Of a stretch of 64,000 nt of DNA, positions 33,323 to 43,657 are shown one piece after another; the stretch's first letter is position 1, and each line of letters opens with the position of its first letter. The notes beneath the pieces were generated by a model that worked only from the letters and a program-made list of their open reading frames with translations, was not told the DNA's origin and made no database searches. The position numbers and the translations under genes are program-made. Origin of the DNA: Tilletiopsis washingtonensis. Lineage: Eukaryota > Basidiomycota > Exobasidiomycetes > Entylomatales. The stretch covers positions 88,628 to 152,627 of the forward strand of contig NW_020312023.1 of assembly GCF_003144115.1 (NCBI RefSeq), written 5' to 3'.

Positions 33323-36045
33323 TCAGACGGCGCGCTCGGCGTCAATGCGTGCGCAAGGCCGCGCATGCTCGGGCAGCAGGCTGCCGTAGACCTGCAGGGA
33401 CCGAGCATCAGCGCAGGCCTCGGCGTCGTCGGCATCGGACTTACGTGAAAGAAGTCGCGATCAGGCGTAGCCACCTGGACAAGACCGAGCGCTGCATCCG
33501 CGCGCATCCTCATGTCACCCATGCCTGCGGCAGCCATGTCGGCGCTGCCAGTGTACGGCGTTGAATAGCCGCTGCCGCTGGACTGCGCTTCGTCGATCGG
33601 AATGCTGCCCCGCGTCGAAGCCGTCGCGCCGGCGTTGGAGATGGTTGCCGCGCGCTGTCGCCCTTCCGCACCCCAGCGCTGCGGCGGCACGCGGAGCGAG
33701 TCGGACGAAGCGCATTCCTCTACGCGCTCTTGCAGAGCGGTCAGAGCACGGTGACGGCGCGTCGATGGGGTGCGAGTGCAATGAGACACCTGAGCAAGTG
33801 ATGCAGGCTGCTCGACCGTAACCGGGTCGCTGGCGAGCTTAGGGAGCTGTGAGCGCGCAAATAGCGCTGCTCCGACGCATGCTCGCGAAGCGCTCGCAAT
33901 GCTTGCGTTGAGTGACGTCGCTGCGGAGGAGGCTGCCGATGCGGGCCGGGAGCCGCGTGTGGGCTGTTGCGCTTCGACGATGCCGTCGGCGGCAGATCGT
34001 GCCGCGAACACGTCTGCCTCGTGGCAGAGAAGCGGTGCACCAAGCGTCAGGCTGAAGAGCTCGGCGATGGCCTCGTTGGCGCTCGCCTTGCCCCAGGCGA
34101 GCCATCGCTGCGGCAAGTGGCTCCACTCGTGCGCATCGAAGCTCAGAGCGCCCGCCGTGCCACCGTACTGACGGCCAGAAGGCTCGGCGTCTGCGTGGGC
34201 CAGGCGCGATGCGGCCGCTCGCATGGCCAGGACCTGTCCCTCGACGACGCAGCGGGCGTTCGCGCGGACGTCTGTCAGTTCCGCCACGCGAGCTCCGTGC
34301 TCGAACTTGTAGAATGCCTTCGCCGCGCCGTCGAAGAGAGCGTAGCGCTTGTCGTCGAGCGACACTTGGCCTCCAACGCTGACTGCGTTGACCAGCTGCG
34401 ATCCGAAGGGTCAGTCAAGTGTCTGTACATCCCCTCGGTGGACTCACCTGCCGAAAGGTGGACCAGCGTCCGTTGGTGTAGACGTCGCGAATGATCTGGC
34501 GTGCCACGCCTCCGCCGGGCCAACGCACGATCGCCAGCCATCTCGGCATGGCCGCATCTTGAGCGGCGAGCGGGTTCGGCAAGAGCTGGTGCTGGGCATC
34601 GGCGATGAAGGATCGCACCGGCAGGGCGAGCACGTCAGTCTCGCCAAACGAGACGCCAACGTCCCTGTGAAGTTTCAGCAACAGCTTCGAGCAAGCGGAG
34701 CCAGGCCGCGCTCACGTGGGACGCGGCGAGAGACCGATGAAGGCCGCAACGTCAAGTGGAAGAGCGGGTGCGACGATGCAGTCTGAAGCGCCGCGAGTCA
34801 GCTCAGACCTTTCCCCGCTATCCGGCAGCCGGCTCACCTTCAGCAAAGCCGTAGCGCCGCACCAGCCAAGAGCTGGCGTGCACTTCTCCCGGCGCGTCAA
34901 TGGCGTGGACAGTCGCGAGCATCCGTCGCAGTGCCGACTCCTGATCGCCCGACACAATGCCGAGAAGCATCGCGTCCCAGCTGGCCTCGTGCGGGTTGTA
35001 AATGCCCGTGGCTGCGGCATCGCACGGTGCGAGACTGCGAGCGGTATCAGAGTCTCTCGCAAGACGGAAGCCAGGGCCTGCTCACCTCTCAAAGCGGCCG
35101 ACCAACAGAGCGCGCAGCAGACCGCCAGCGGTCGTGATGTGCGCCGTGTTCGACCATGCGGCAGGCGCTTTGCCCGGCTCGCCGACGAAGCCGACCGCAC
35201 GTCCGCGACGGACCTTCAGAAGCTGGGCTGGAAAGCCGGCGAGATCCGGCACCGCGCCGAGCCTGCTCGCCAGCTCCGCGTGCAGCAGCTTGCGGCGCTC
35301 TCGCAGCTTGGCCTTTGTGACGAGATCGGTGCCTGGCGTGCCGAGGTGGAAGGAGAAGCCAGAGGCTTGTTCGCTCGCGCTGTTGCTTTCGCGAGGCAGA
35401 CAAGCCGTTTCGAGTGCGCGCTCGATCGCGAGCAGCTCCGACGTGGTGCTCTCGTCCTGCGGCGTCGAGGAGAACGGCACGGAGAAGAAGTCGTGGCCGA
35501 GCTGCTTGTGAATGCGCCGTGAGGGGTGCAGCGAGGACAGGAGAGCAGCGGCTTGCGGCGCCAGGAACACTGCCAACGGTGACTGCGCCAGCTTGAGCGA
35601 AGGCGCAGCACTGGTCCTGACGTTCTTTGGCACTCACCACGGCGGCGATCCCAATAGCTCTCACCTGCGAGAGGCGGATGTGCGGCGCGCTGTGCAGCCG
35701 GTCCAGGAGCAGATCGAGCGCCTTGACGATCATCTCGACGGGCATGAGCGAGCTGGGTCCATGCTCCTCCGTTCTCGGTGCCGAGTAGACACCGTTCTTG
35801 GTGCTGGAGAGCGCATTAGCCGCGAGTCTGGCGCACCGGAACGCGCGCACCTCTCACAGATGCTCGGGAAAGTCCTCGTCGAACGTCACTCGATCGGCGT
35901 AGATTGCCTCAGGGCTCGCATCGGCAATCACGACGGCCGAGAGGTCCTTCTGCCGCAGCTCGAAGGCCAGGACGAGGCGGGCGGCTGCGCTGCCGGCGAC
36001 GCCCGTGTCGGACGCGTCGCCGCGCGAAGAGCGTCGACTTGCCAT
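33323..36045 (-). CDS. Degenerate xylulokinase-like FGGY protein
   Basis: Relative of eukaryotic D-xylulokinase, probably a pseudokinase. Exons in order: 35858-36045, 35638-35803, 35086-35591, 34838-35034, 34716-34782, 34448-34664, 33445-34395, 33391-33323, giving 786 residues against about 550-620 for active enzymes. Collinear family features: N-terminal LVLAFELRQKDLSAVV; ALLSSLHPSRRIHKQL before PQDESTTSELLAIE; RRYGFAEDCIVAP; VSFGETDVLALP; ARCVVEGQVLAMRA; WLAWGKASANEAIAELF; and C-terminal VYGSLLPEHARP. The usual DxST phosphate motif is ELRQ, GTSDT is GETDV, and the GGASAN glycine pair is WGKASAN. Ser/Ala-rich insertions enlarge the last third. Introns are 46-55 nt. The exon 2/3 junction is the least certain. 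All exons remain open, so it is not a decayed pseudogene. Confidence 0.72.
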
Positions 36046-37555
36046 GCTGCGGCCGCACGACCCGCCGCGAAGGTGCGTCTGCCTGCGCCTTCGGACGTCG
36101 TGGGAGCGCCGTGACCAGATCGTGTGAGGCTGTGCAGCAGGGAAAGAGACGCGGGCGCCTGGGTTGCGCGCTCGGAGCAGGGACAGCGCGGGGGATGACG
36201 TCGAGGCGGACCAGAGCGAGGAGTGGTGAGCGTAGCTGGCTCGAACGTGCACATTGCGGCAGCCGAGCCGCTCTCTTCGTCTTTGCACGTTGCGCCAGCG
36301 TCAGCGCAGAGACGGTCCGGACGAAGCTGAGTTGCCGAGGTCAATGAAGGTCAGGTGCCTCTCGTGTGGCTGAATCGTGCCACGGCTCGCCGGCCGCGGC
36401 TGCGCTCCGTCTGCTGTGCTGCGCACCATGCGCCCTGATAGCGAAGAGCCTGGCTCGAAGAGAGCTGCGTCCATCGCCGCGCCGCAAGCTGGAGTCACTC
36501 CCTCAAGCCCAAGCGCCTCATGAGCTCGCCATGCCGACGAGTCGATGGCGAGCGGGTATCCCGCTGTGCGCAGTCAGACGACTCGAGTGCTGGGTTGAGC
36601 AAGCTCTGCTGAAGAGGAATCGGCGCCAGGGGCGCAGCCGCAATGCCCCTTTACCCTCGTGCAATCAGGGCGCCAATTGGCCCCCGACGCCGTGCTGTGC
36701 CCCTGCCGGCTCGAGAGAAGGTTCGCGTGCATCGCAGACAGGCAGGAGTGCCGTGCGAGAGAGGGCCCGAGTTGTTGTTTGTCATCCACGACTGCAGAGG
36801 AGGTCCGGCAGCTTCGCTGCCAGCATCATGCTGCGGCTGCTGCGGCAAGGCCGATTGCGTCTTGCGTGCGGGCGGAGGTGGGAGAGAAAGGAACGGGCGC
36901 GGTGGGCGGTGCGAGCGCTCAAGGCGCGCCTGCAGCCGCTCCCCGCGGCGGCCGCCTCGCCTTTCTCGCGCGCGGCCGCGGCTACAGAGAGCAGCATCGA
37001 GCATACGCTGCGACGCTTGACCGCGAACGACATCCACGTCGACGCTGCCGTCGGGGTCGGAGCCCACAAGTGCTCAGATCAGCCCATCGAGCGGCAGGAC
37101 CGATGGGCTGCCGAGCAAGCTGCCGTCTGCCTTTGTGCTCGCGCCGCGCCGGCCGCGGCTAGGGGCCGACGGCCGCGCCGTCTGCTGCGGCGAGGACAAG
37201 GGAATGCACAAGCACTGCAGCCGGCACCCTTGGGCATGCCGCGCGCTCCCTTGTCCTCGTCCGTCGATCTGCCTCGCCGCTCTCCGCCATGTGGGACACT
37301 CGACGCCGATGCACTGCCTCCGCTGCTTTGTCCGAGAGGCAGCCTTCGCACTTGCCCGCGGCCGCTCAAAAGCAGCGCCCTCGCCACGGCGCCCCGCACC
37401 CCAAGCGCTCGCTGACTTGTCTCCCTCCCCGATACTCTACCCGCTCTCGCTCGCCCGACTCGTCTCTTGCTCTCTACCGCTCCTCTCGTATCCTCTCTCG
37501 TCAAGTGTCTTGACCTCTTCGCAACTCGCCGGCCGAGTCTTCTCAGCGCGCCACC
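36046..37555. promoter_or_regulatory. 1.5-kb divergent region between FGGY-like and Sur7/PalI-like genes
   Basis: Head-to-head interval containing both promoters. Long GC-driven ORFs cross it (for example 36366-37415 on the plus strand), but they show no domain, no plausible gene structure and strong Arg/Ala/Pro bias. A 13-bp perfect inverted repeat lies in it. Confidence 0.45.
37191..37259. repeat. 13-bp perfect inverted repeat upstream of the Sur7/PalI-like gene
   Basis: Arms at 37191-37203 (CGAGGACAAGGGA) and 37247-37259 are exact reverse complements, separated by 43 nt. They sit about 300 bp before the ATG at 37556 and could form a hairpin or a paired protein site. Confidence 0.6.
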
Positions 37556-39304
37556 ATGTCCGCTGCTCCCTCGACTGGAGTCCGGGCTCCTCCGCTCGGC
37601 ACCGTCCTGCCCTGGCTACTGCAAGCCGCCTCGCTCATCATCCTGCTCCTCGTGCTCGTCAGCCCAGCGCCGCTGAGTGGCAGCGACATTTCGCTCCTCA
37701 CCGTCGCGCCCGCCACCGTCAACAACACCGATGCGAGCGGCAACGCCAGCAGCACGAGCCTCGTCTTTGGCACGCCGAGCTCGTCTTCGGCGTCGCTACC
37801 GCTGAGCAGCTCGGCGAACTCCAGCTCTGTCAGCCTGTCGCCGCTCTCAACGCCGAGGAACAGCAGCGTCGCGACACTACCCGGCACCGGCGCGGCATCG
37901 CCGACGCCTTCGCCGGCACCTGCAGCGACGGCCTCGTCGTCAGTCTCGGTCGCGCCGCCCGTCTCCACGGCGGTAGCGCTGGCGCTCCGGCGGCGATCTG
38001 TCCAGCTTTTCGCGCGTGAAGACCTCAACAAGACGAAGACAAGCGGGCTCGGCGTCAACGGCACAGTTGCTGCGTCATCATCTGCGTCCTCGCAAGTGCG
38101 CCTCATTTTCGGCCCGCTCGGCTCCTGCGGCACGTCGGCATCGGGACAGCGCACCTGCACCTCGGCCCGTCTCTCGCCGCGCTACGACTCCTCCGTGCTG
38201 GCCACCGAGGAGAGCGGCAGCTTCAGCACCATCGGCCTACCGGAGCGTCTGCCCACTACGCCAATTCTCTTGCTCGTCGTCGTCGTCACCCTGCTGCTCT
38301 CGGTGGCGCTGGGTGTGCCGAGCATCCTGGCCCTCGCCTCGCCGCGCAAGTTCGGCTCGCTGCTCGAGGCCGGCCCGACGGAGCGCAACCTGCGCAGCGC
38401 GCAGCACTGGATCCATCTCGCCACGCTCGTCGGCTGGGTGCTCTTGGCCGCCACAGGCATCGGCATGCGCATCACCAGCGCCAGCGCCTGCACGGCCTTC
38501 AACGCCGCCAACGCCACGCGTGCGCTGCCGCTCAGCGCGATGCGCAACGGCGCCGAGGATGCACTCACGCTCGAGGCAAGCCTTGGCAAGGCGTTTGGCC
38601 TGATGTGGGCCGTGCTGGGCCTCCTGGCTGCGGCAGCCTGGCTCGAGCGCAAGCGTCTGCGCCGCGCCGACGCCGTCTCGCAGGCACGGGCCGACGTCGA
38701 GGCCCAGTGGGGCCGAGGCACGCTGCAGGCGGCAATGGAGCACATCAAAGGCGGAGCTGCTGATGCCAAGGCACCTGCGACGCTCGCTGCGCTGCCGCCG
38801 GTGCACGCTGTCCCTGGGCAGGGACACTACTGGCTCGCACAAGACCCCGCGACAGCGGCGTATGTCTACCCTCCGAACCCGGCGCTGCCCCAAGCCCACC
38901 TTCAGGCCGCCTCGGCATCGCCATTCTGGCTCAACCAGGCCGAGAAGTTCGGCGCATCGACGGCCGTGCCGGACATGAAGCGCAGTGTCTCGCCGGCGAG
39001 CGCGTACGAGCATCACATGCGCCCCTCGTCCGACATCGACTCGCACTCGCTGACGGGCAGCGTGTCCTTCTCGCGACAGGAAGGCGGTGCCGCGGCAGGA
39101 GACGCCTTGCCGCGCGGCGCCAGCCCGGCTCCCACGTACTGGACGTCGGAGGACGTGGAGCGCGTGCGAGACGAGGCCAAGGAGGCGCGCCACCGCGCCG
39201 AACTCGACCGCGTGGCGCGCGAGCAGCGCGCAGACGAGGACCGCGAGCTGGAACGCTGGGAGATGGCGCGGCGGCGCAAGGCGGGCGGGCTGGGCTACCA
39301 CTGA
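37556..39304 (+). CDS. Sur7/PalI (Rim9)-like four-TM membrane protein
   Basis: Intronless 582-residue membrane protein with a strong CCACCATG start. Topology as seen: a first TM at about residues 17-40, a long Ser/Thr/Asn-rich extracellular loop with several N-glycosylation sites, then three more TMs near 236-260, 286-306 and 350-368, and a hydrophilic cytosolic tail. The loop contains the claudin-like pattern of a Gly-Pro-Leu-Gly motif and two Cys (FGPLGSCGTSASGQRTC) before a Tyr, which is typical of Sur7/PalI proteins. These act at the plasma membrane in eisosomes or in alkaline-pH sensing. The tail ends in a charged coiled coil (ERVRDEAKEARHRAELDRVA). I cannot choose between Sur7-like and Rim9-like from sequence alone. 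It converges on the nuclease gene, 32 bp away. Confidence 0.75.
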   Translation: MSAAPSTGVRAPPLGTVLPWLLQAASLIILLLVLVSPAPLSGSDISLLTVAPATVNNTDASGNASSTSLVFGTPSSSSASLPLSSSANSSSVSLSPLSTPRNSSVATLPGTGAASPTPSPAPAATASSSVSVAPPVSTAVALALRRRSVQLFAREDLNKTKTSGLGVNGTVAASSSASSQVRLIFGPLGSCGTSASGQRTCTSARLSPRYDSSVLATEESGSFSTIGLPERLPTTPILLLVVVVTLLLSVALGVPSILALASPRKFGSLLEAGPTERNLRSAQHWIHLATLVGWVLLAATGIGMRITSASACTAFNAANATRALPLSAMRNGAEDALTLEASLGKAFGLMWAVLGLLAAAAWLERKRLRRADAVSQARADVEAQWGRGTLQAAMEHIKGGAADAKAPATLAALPPVHAVPGQGHYWLAQDPATAAYVYPPNPALPQAHLQAASASPFWLNQAEKFGASTAVPDMKRSVSPASAYEHHMRPSSDIDSHSLTGSVSFSRQEGGAAAGDALPRGASPAPTYWTSEDVERVRDEAKEARHRAELDRVAREQRADEDRELERWEMARRRKAGGLGYH

Positions 39305-39336
39305 TGCACACGCTGCTGTTCTCTGCAATCATACCT

Positions 39337-41066
39337 CTATTCCGAATGCGGCACGATCTCGGCGCCGATCGCCACGTGGTCGCTGGCGCAGACGCCCTTG
39401 CGCGGCACGCCGGGCTGCAGCGTCTCCGTCTTGTGTGTGCGCAGCAGGGCAGTGACGGGCGGATACGAATCGGATGCCGTGTGTCGTCGCGGCAGCAGCC
39501 AGATGTAGTCCAGCGTCAGGGAGAAGATGCTGGAGTAAAGCGTCCACATCGGCTCGGTCGAGGGGCCGCTGTGCACGTTTGCCTGGCCCTCGATGTACGA
39601 CTCGTCGTCGAAGCGCTCGCGGCCGCGCGCGCTCGACTGAGTCAGGTGTCAGCCGTGCCTGTCTGCGCACCAATCGGGCAGACTCACGCCGAAGTAGTTG
39701 CCCTCTTCACTCTCGCCTTCAAGATGCGAGTAGTAGCTGCCGTACGCACTGACTGCTTTGCCAATGTCAAGCTTGTGCAGCTGCACGAGCTCGTCAATCG
39801 ACAGCAGGCCATCGTCGGCAGAGGCGGCGCGGCAGGTCTTGAGCATGTGGTCAGAGTCCGCCTCTGGCGCGGCCGGCTTCTTCTCCTCTGCTTGTCCTGC
39901 TGCTGCTCCGTTCTCCTCTGGCTCATCATCGCCCTCCTCCTCGACATCATCCTCGCCTTCGATGCCAGCCTGGGCGCGGGCGCGGGCCTCGTCGATGCTC
40001 CGGTGCATCACGCTGGACCGCAAGATCTCCTCGCGAGCATGTGCATCCAGCGTGCCGTCGCGCAAGAGCTGGTACGTGGCGCTGTGAGGTTGGTCGTTGA
40101 AGTCTGCGAAGGCGCGTCAACTGGCGTGATTCCGGCGTCCCACGAAGCGCAACTCACCTCCAGCGACGACCACGTCCCAGCCTGCCGTCTCGCTCCGCTC
40201 TGCCCGGAACGCATCTGCCGCACGCATGAGCAGACCTGCCTGACGTACTCGTTCGTAGGCGTGCTGGGGATGCCAAAAGAGATGCGTCGTGCCGACGACG
40301 AGGCCGCCGGGCCGCCCCGCAAAGGGCAGCGCCACCAGCAGCGCCACGTTGCGCGTCACCCTGCTGCAGCCGCTGCGCTCCGCCTCCTTGACGGGCGCCA
40401 GAGTGCGGGGGCTCAGGTCGTCGAAGAAGATGAGCTTTTGCGCCAGCGGCTCTTGCGCAAAGTACGGCGATGCTGCGCTGCGTGGTTTTGTGCGCCATCC
40501 GATGACTGGAGGTGCAGAGCTTAGCGAGTGTCCAGCGACCGCATTGCCTTCGAGGACTCACGGAGTCCGTGCTGCTTGGCAGCATAGCCTTTTTCGTACA
40601 CGAACTTGAAGCCGGCCTTCTCCAGATTGGGCCCGTGCGAGTCGAGCCGGTCCACCTCTTGGAAGCAGGCGATGTCAAAGGCGTGCCCGACCAGCTCGGC
40701 GCGCAGACCCGCCTCGCGGTCCTTCCACTTGAGGCAGTCGGAGCCGGGAAAGAGCTTGCGGCGCACCAGTCCTTGCGCCAGCAGGCTGCAAGACATGCAA
40801 TCAGCGCTGCCTCGGTGCAAGAGCCGCAGCGTCACTCACTTCCAGCTGCCGACTCGGACGCCACTGCCGCTGCTGCTCGCACTGCTCGACGCCTCTGCCC
40901 GCACCCTGGCCCACTCTCGCGGCACGTACAGCGAGCTGTCCGCCTGCGCGAGAGGCGCATTGGCCTGCGCCTCCTTCTCCGCCGCCACGCGCTCCTTCTT
41001 GGCGGCGCGTTCGGCACGCAGGCGCTCGATCTCTTCGGGCGACGGGCGCTCCTTGGCTGCGCCCAT
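39337..41066 (-). CDS. ngl2: Ngl2-type endonuclease/exonuclease/phosphatase family RNase
   Basis: Mg-dependent EEP-fold 3' exoribonuclease of the Ccr4/Ngl group; yeast Ngl2 trims 5.8S rRNA. Exons in order: 40840-41066, 40562-40785, 40158-40505, 39688-40103, 39337-39636, giving 504 residues; introns 51-56 nt. Catalytic signatures in order: VGSWNLLAQGLVRRKLFPG (Asn), FDIACFQEVDR (Glu), HGLLIGWR, GTTHLFWHP, AGGDFNDQPHSATYQLL (Asp/Asn) and CASDHVAIGAEI (Asp-His). All expected active-site residues are present. An Lys/Glu-rich N-terminal extension precedes the domain and an acidic insertion follows DFND. Ngl2 rather than Ccr4 is suggested by the RRKLFP motif and absence of LRR repeats. It is divergent from tim13. 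Confidence 0.88.
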
Positions 41067-41422
41067 GGCAGTGTTTGGGCGAGGGGAGCGAGGGGGCAGC
41101 AGAGCGCCTAGGCCTCGGACGAGCTGGCGAAGAGTCAGCGTGAGACGAGAAGGTCGCGGCAGTAGATCGGCGACGATGTGGTGGCACGCAAGAGGGAGTG
41201 GCAGGTCGCAAGGCAGCAAGGTGCGCTGCTGCTCTGCGAGAGGCGGGCGCGAAGCTTGGCTCCGACACGCGCTCACCTGCACCTGCCCGAGTGGAGGCGG
41301 CGCCGCGCACGCATCGCTTAGTCAGCAGGCCGTCGCGCAGCCGCTCGCTTCAGCCATGCCACCACCAGCGACCTGCGCCTCTCTCTTCTTCACCTCTACC
41401 TCGCTGCCTCTTTCACTCGACC
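41067..41422. promoter_or_regulatory. Shared 5' region of ngl2 and tim13
   Basis: A 356-bp head-to-head interval that must hold both promoters. No TATA element or repeat stands out. Confidence 0.5.
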
Positions 41423-41958
41423 ATGGATCTCTCGTCTCTCACCGGCAAGAAGGGCGCCTCGTCCGCCGAGCTCAAGGAGGCCTTCAAGGCACAGACGTCG
41501 CAGGAGCTGGCGCAGAGCAGTGCGCAGGCCCTCTTCACCAAGGTGAGCGTGGCAAGCGAGCGGGAGCGCACGCAACAAGGCATGCTGCTGCGCTCGTCGA
41601 TCCGTGCCTCGCCCAGACCAGATCACTCACTGCTGCGCGCTCCGTCTCCGAATTCCTTGCGTGCGTGTGCGCGTGCCAGGCCACGGAGAAGTGCTTTGCC
41701 AAGTGCGTGCCCGCGCCCGGCACCAGCCTCTCGTCCAAGGAGCAGGCGTGCACGGAGCGCTGCGTCGAGCGCTACTTCGAGGGTGAGTTGCGCCCCGAGG
41801 CCAGGCGGGCGAGCGCTGCGCCCGTCACGCGCCGGGCCGCTTCCTGCCTCGCGGTCGGCTTGCTGACTGCGCGCCCCACAGCATTCAACCTCGTCTCCAA
41901 CGCATACGCCCGCCGCGTCGCAGCCATGCGGGAAGCCGGGCCCGACGCGCTCGCCTAA
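41423..41958 (+). CDS. tim13: Tim13, small Tim chaperone of the mitochondrial intermembrane space
   Basis: Partner of Tim8 in the hexameric chaperone that escorts hydrophobic precursors to TIM22. Exons: 41423-41542, 41680-41782, 41882-41958, giving 99 residues, the usual size. The twin CX3C motif is present as CFAKC and CTERC separated by the segment VPAPGTSLSSKEQA; these four Cys form the two disulfides. An N-terminal helix (AELKEAFKAQTSQELAQ) and a C-terminal amphipathic helix (FNLVSNAYARRVAAM) flank it. Introns are 137 and 99 nt, longer than the local norm for so small a gene. It converges on taf11 with 53 bp between stop codons. Tim13 is favoured over Tim8/9/10 by the KCVPAPGTSLSS stretch. 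Confidence 0.93.
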
Positions 41959-42011
41959 TTACACGATGCAGAAGGGATATCATTGGTCGGCCGTGTCTCG
42001 TGCGCGCTGGC

Positions 42012-43328
42012 TCAGAACATGCGTCGTCGCTTGCCAGTGCCCGGCGCGCCGCCCTTGGCCACGGCGCCCGGAGCCTGTGCGCCGGGGCGCTCCAGGCGCT
42101 CCTTGTGCGCCGCAAAGGCAGCTGCCAGATGCGAGGGCTGCAGTGCACCCACGTGTCCCTGCGCCGCGGCTACACGGCGAGCTGGGACGGGCGTTTAGCA
42201 TGGGAGCAGAGCACGGGCGGGACAGCTGATCAGTGATGCTCGACTCACCCTCCTCGACCATCTCGCCGATGAAGACCTTGCCTGCTGCGGCGAAGAGCGT
42301 AGAGAGCTGGGGCGTGATGGACTGGGACAGGACGTGGTTGACGAGCTTTGCACGAGCGCGTCAGCCGCGAGCGCAGGCTGCCCACGGGCCTGGCCACTCA
42401 CTCGCCGCACATCTGGCTTGCTCAGACCAGTGCGCTGGAACGCCTCGTGCCGGTCGTACTGCGCCGGCGACATGAGCTGCATGAGAGCGCTGAGAGCATG
42501 GCGTCAGCGCGGGTGCGCGAGGGCAGCCAGCTCGCACGCAAGCAGCGGCTCAGGCAGCAGCGTGGCCATGGCCGAGCGCACAGCAGCTGTATCGTTGCGT
42601 TGCTTTCACCGCATGCTGTGCGCAAGGCAAGCGGATGTGATCCGAGCAGCTCGACACACTCACCCAATCTCGCCCTTCTTGCGCTCGTGGCTGCGCTCGA
42701 TGCTCTCGAGGTCCTGCGCATCCAGTGCGCCCTCGTCCTCCTCGTCCTCCTCCTCGTCGTCGCTGCTTTCCTCGACCGTGCCGCGCTGCTGCCGCTGCCT
42801 TTGCTCCGCCTCGAGCTGCTGTCCCGCCGCCGTCGTCGGCGGCGCAGGCGTGCCCTCGCCCTCGTGCCTTGCATCGCCCTCTCCCACCGCCGCTGCCGGC
42901 GTCGCGCGCGCCACGCTGCCTGCGCGAGTCGAGACGCTGCCTGCGCGGCTGGCCGCCTTCTTCGTCGCCTTCTTCTTGGGCTTGCGCCCGCCGGACGCGC
43001 CCTCGTCGCCCGCAGCGGCAGCGGCATCTGCCAGCGCGCCCGGCGCCGGCGTAGCCGTGCTACTGCCTGCGCGCGCATTCGCACCCGCACCCGCGCCCGC
43101 AGCGGGGTCCTTCTTGGGGCGCGGCTTGCGCGGCTTCTTCGGCTTGCCGTCCGACGCGGCAGAGGCCACCTGCGGCGAGGGCGCCGCCGACGGCGGCGGC
43201 ATGTCGGACGTCGGTGCTGGACTGCTGCCCGGCGCCGGCGTGCCGTGGGTGAGCCATGGCGCGGCGGCCGCGGCGTATGGCTCCACCAGCGGCTGCGAGT
43301 TGGCCCAGGGCGGCGGCGGAGAGGCCAT
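42012..43328 (-). CDS. taf11: TAF11 (TAFII28), TFIID histone-fold subunit
   Basis: TFIID subunit that pairs with TAF13 through a histone fold. Exons in order: 42664-43328, 42402-42489, 42249-42345, 42012-42181, giving 339 residues. The N-terminal two thirds are Pro/Ala-rich and Lys-rich, followed by an acidic run (ESSDDEEEDEEDEG). The TAFII28 domain is spread over the last three exons: LMQLMSPAQYDRHEAFQRTG, then LVNHVLSQSITPQLSTLFA, GKVFIGEMVEEA, and a C-terminal HLAAAFAAHKERLERPG helix. The tail ends KRRRMF. The intron before the domain is 174 nt, the others 56 and 67 nt; intron 2 uses an AAG acceptor. It converges on tim13 and diverges from the kinase gene. Confidence 0.88.
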
Positions 43329-43657
43329 GCGGAGCAGATGTGTGGGGCAGCTGTGCGGCAGGCTGAAGTCGAGCGGGCGCGGCGCCGAGATGAGGGGGTC
43401 TGGTGGTGGAGGGAGCGCAGCTTGCACGCCGCGTCGCCGGCCGGCCGTGACGGCGCGGCGCCGCTGCCTTCGCGTTGCCAGGGCTTCCTTCCCAACCACG
43501 CGCGCCCTCATTCATCTGCCTTGCCCACGCCAAAGGCCGCCCGCTCTGCTCATCCTCCTGCACATGCATACCCTCTTCTCTCTTCGCAAGCGCGCTTGAC
43601 GCATTCGTGACTCGCGTCGCTTGCTTGCCGAGCGAGCGGCCCATACGTGTGACAGCC
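43329..43657. promoter_or_regulatory. Shared 5' region of taf11 and the kinase gene
   Basis: A 329-bp head-to-head interval. The taf11 frame is open upstream of its ATG, but the translation is not domain-like. No distinct element seen. Confidence 0.45.

Noticed and set aside
35592-35637. Reading the FGGY-like gene as a frameshifted pseudogene
   Set aside because: A 46-nt intron with GTGAGT and AAG ends restores frame and makes the alignment with xylulokinase collinear, so a splice explains the frame change better than a mutation.
36366-37415. 349-codon plus-strand ORF in the FGGY/Sur7 intergenic region
   Set aside because: The translation is Arg/Ala/Pro-rich with no domain. Open frames on the opposite strand overlap it, as expected from high GC. 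There are no supporting splice signals or neighbours.
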